A stretch of 6,947 nucleotides of DNA, taken from positions 1-6,947 of the forward strand of contig JAJQID010000042.1 of the NCBI GenBank assembly GCA_021199405.1. The letters run 5' to 3'. The notes under the pieces were generated by a model. The model was not told the DNA's origin, did not search any database, and saw only the letters and a program-made list of their open reading frames with translations. The first letter of the stretch is position 1. Each line of letters opens with the position of its first letter. Positions 5,252 through 6,947 of the stretch are shown piece by piece. The position numbers were made by a program, and so were the translations under genes. The DNA is from Lachnospiraceae bacterium (GTDB lineage: Bacteria; Bacillota; Clostridia; Lachnospirales; Lachnospiraceae).

Positions 5252-6760
5252 ATGAAGAAACAAACTCTTTTCAACGTAGCTGAATATATCAGATTATCCA
5301 GAGAGGATGGTGATAAGGCAGAAAGTGACAGCATCGGAAACCAGAGGAAACTGATCGCGGATTATCTGAAAGGCAAGGACGAATTTGTCGTCTATGATAC
5401 CTATGTGGACGACGGCTTTACAGGTCTTAGCTTTCAGAGACCATCCTTCATGAGAATGATGGATGACATCGAGGATGGAAAAGTAAACTGTGTCATTGTC
5501 AAAGATTTGTCCCGTTTCGGGAGGGATTATATTGAGACAGGCAGATATCTGGAGCGTTATTTTCCGGATAACGATGTGCGTTTTATTGCCATCACAGACA
5601 ATATTGACAGCATGAAACAGGCTTATGATATCCTGCTGCCGATCAAAAATATTTTCAACGAGCAGTACGCGAGGGACATTTCAAAGAAAGTCCACGCGTC
5701 CATGAAAACCAAGCAGAAGGCAGGGGAGTTTATCGGGGCGTTCGCATCCTATGGATACCGGAAATCCCCCTCCGACAAAAATAAGCTGGTGATTGACGAG
5801 TATGCCGCGAATGTGGTGCGCCGGATTTTCAAAATGTATGTCAGCGGATATGGGAAAAACAGTATTGCGAAAGCGTTGAATGAAGATGGGATTGTGTGTC
5901 CGTCCGAATATAAGCGGATGAATGGCGAAAACTATCGGAACAGCCGGAAGCTGGAAAGCACGTCTTATTGGACGTACTCCACGGTGAACCGCATCCTGAA
6001 AAATGAGATGTATGCCGGAAATATGGTGCAGGGCAGGAAAACCCAGCGGATGAAAGGCAGACAGCGCAGCGTAGATAAAGAAGACTGGATTATTGTGGAG
6101 CACACACACGAAGCTATCATTGATCCGGAAACCTGGCAGAAGACACAGGAATTATTGAAACGCCGAACGCGCGAGCTTGACCTGAACTCTAATATGTCTG
6201 TGTTTGCCGGATTCCTGAAATGCGGGGACTGCGGCAGGGCGCTGGTGAAGAAAATCGGATCGTCCGGACATGGCGCCGGGAATATTAACTACTATTGCGG
6301 AACTTATGTCCGCTCCGGCAGACAGTATTGCAGCGCACATGCAATTCCGTATTCGGTTCTTGAGGATGTTATACGAAACGATCTCAATGCAATTATAGAG
6401 AGTGTGGAGAATCTTCAGGAACTGCTTGAGCAAAATCAGGCGCAGGAATCTTACGTGAAACGGCAAACGGAGAATGAGAGGAATCGCTTGTCCGCAGAAC
6501 TGGAAAAGCTGAGAAACCTCAAAAAAGCGGTTTATGAGGATTACCGGGAGGGGCTGATTTCCAAAGACGAGTTTGTCGCTTACAGACAGGATTATGTAAA
6601 AAAAGAAGAAAATGCTTACAAAGCAGATGGAAGATCTGGAGCGCCAGTCAGAAAAGAGGACTGCCGGAGATGTTCTGGAAAGCCCGTGGGTAAAACGGCT
6701 GCTCACATTCCGGAATGTAGAAAAGCTGGACCGGGATATGGTAGTGGAGATGATCCATGA
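5252..6760 (+). CDS. Large serine recombinase (TnpX/resolvase family), C-terminus frameshifted
   Basis: Large serine recombinases cut and rejoin DNA at att sites through a serine-linked intermediate, moving elements in and out of the genome. Of 502 residues, the N-terminal resolvase domain (about 8-150) has the nucleophile Ser16 in YIRLSRED, the DGFTG loop at 54-58 and DLSRFGRD at 85-92. The recombinase domain follows at about 165-300. A zinc ribbon has Cys pairs at 324/327 and 349/360, and a charged coiled-coil lies at about 385-430. AAAGG stands 8-9 bp before the ATG. After Glu453 the frame is wrong: the remaining 49 residues are unrelated to the family, while the normal C-terminus continues one frame over to 6851. 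Removing one A from the run at 6609-6612 restores a continuous 532-residue protein of usual length. The catalytic and most DNA-binding parts are intact; activity without the proper C-terminus is uncertain. Confidence 0.9.
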   Translation: MKKQTLFNVAEYIRLSREDGDKAESDSIGNQRKLIADYLKGKDEFVVYDTYVDDGFTGLSFQRPSFMRMMDDIEDGKVNCVIVKDLSRFGRDYIETGRYLERYFPDNDVRFIAITDNIDSMKQAYDILLPIKNIFNEQYARDISKKVHASMKTKQKAGEFIGAFASYGYRKSPSDKNKLVIDEYAANVVRRIFKMYVSGYGKNSIAKALNEDGIVCPSEYKRMNGENYRNSRKLESTSYWTYSTVNRILKNEMYAGNMVQGRKTQRMKGRQRSVDKEDWIIVEHTHEAIIDPETWQKTQELLKRRTRELDLNSNMSVFAGFLKCGDCGRALVKKIGSSGHGAGNINYYCGTYVRSGRQYCSAHAIPYSVLEDVIRNDLNAIIESVENLQELLEQNQAQESYVKRQTENERNRLSAELEKLRNLKKAVYEDYREGLISKDEFVAYRQDYVKKEENAYKADGRSGAPVRKEDCRRCSGKPVGKTAAHIPECRKAGPGYGSGDDP

Positions 6761-6851
6761 GATTCGGGTTTACGAGGATCACAGAATAAAAATCACTTAC
6801 AACTTTTCAGACGAGCTGGCGCATTTATTCCCGGATACTTATGAAAATTAA
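6612..6851 (+). pseudogene. Displaced C-terminal domain of the serine recombinase (DUF4368-like)
   Basis: This frame encodes 79 residues with the conserved recombinase tail: SPWVKRLLTFRNVEKLDRDMVVEMI, then IRVYEDHRIKITYNFSDEL and a stop. It belongs after KKEE (residue 453) of the preceding frame, giving KKEE-MLTKQMEDLERQ. The ATG at 6612 has no independent role in the family, although GAAGAA upstream might allow weak initiation. It is most likely the 3' part of a gene split by a one-base insertion. Confidence 0.8.
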
Positions 6852-6882
6852 AGTCATGGACAGAAAGAAGGTGAATAAAAAT

Positions 6883-6947
6883 ATGCAGATTGTAATGGAT
6901 GAAAACGGGCATAAGATTGTGGTAATACCTGATATTATTTTCAAGAG
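6883..6947 (+). CDS. Start of a further gene, cut by the window edge
   Basis: An open frame starts at ATG 6883, 9 bp after AAGGTG (6868-6873), and runs off the window with 21 residues visible (MQIVMDENGHKIVVIPDIIF...). The pattern of a short strand, D-E-N-G-H turn and second strand resembles the N-terminus of hypothetical proteins I associate with Clostridia mobile elements, but this is memory-based and weak. An in-frame ATG at 6856 could add nine residues, but lacks a ribosome site. The gene begins 31 bp after the recombinase frame ends and is probably co-transcribed with it. Confidence 0.55.
   Translation, partial: MQIVMDENGHKIVVIPDIIFK

Noticed and set aside
4906..5334. Open frame of 142 codons on the minus strand opposite the small ORF and recombinase start
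   Set aside because: It runs antisense to the recombinase promoter and start, has low-quality composition (many Leu/Ser/Phe/Arg), no ribosome site and no recognisable domain. It is best seen as a shadow of the GC-rich plus-strand region.
6152..6706. Long minus-strand open frame opposite the recombinase C-terminal half
   Set aside because: It lies wholly antisense to clear recombinase motifs and shows no protein family features. The same applies to the frame at 5681-6109.

Overview
The window looks like a piece of a low-to-medium-GC Gram-positive gut-type genome, probably Clostridia/Lachnospiraceae. This is an inference from strong AAGGAGG/AAGGGG ribosome sites, sigma-A-like promoters, mixed base composition and the type of serine recombinase. 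No rRNA, tRNA or housekeeping marker is present to confirm it.

Left half (about 10-4343, minus strand): a type III restriction-modification operon in the usual mod-res order. A promoter at 4315-4343 drives a 580-residue beta-class N6-adenine methyltransferase (Mod, 2496-4238). After 14 bp comes an SF2 helicase-type Res subunit (10-2481). Res has all its helicase motifs but stops after 823 residues, exactly where the C-terminal PD-(D/E)XK nuclease should begin. The nuclease therefore appears to be cut off by a frameshift. The middle of mod, which encodes the target recognition domain, is about 30% GC between flanks of 50-55%, a sign of domain exchange.

Middle (4344-4946): a 93-residue acidic protein of unknown function (4457-4738, minus) with its own promoter, set among several hairpins and inverted repeats. 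Both gaps are about 210 bp and hold only regulatory or structural signals.

Right half (about 4920-6947, plus strand): the start of a mobile element. Base composition jumps from about 20% to 45-65% GC near 4920, next to a perfect 8-bp inverted repeat. A small ORF (4947-5246) precedes a large serine recombinase (5252-6760). A good promoter (5190-5218) lies inside the small ORF. The recombinase is frameshifted by one extra A near 6609-6612; its C-terminal domain continues in another reading frame to 6851. A further gene begins at 6883 and runs off the window.

The window thus holds a defence operon that may have lost cleavage but kept methylation, beside a recombinase-bearing element that may have lost full function. 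I see no clearly new system. The most notable points are the two frame disruptions, the mosaic mod gene and the structured junction between the two modules.
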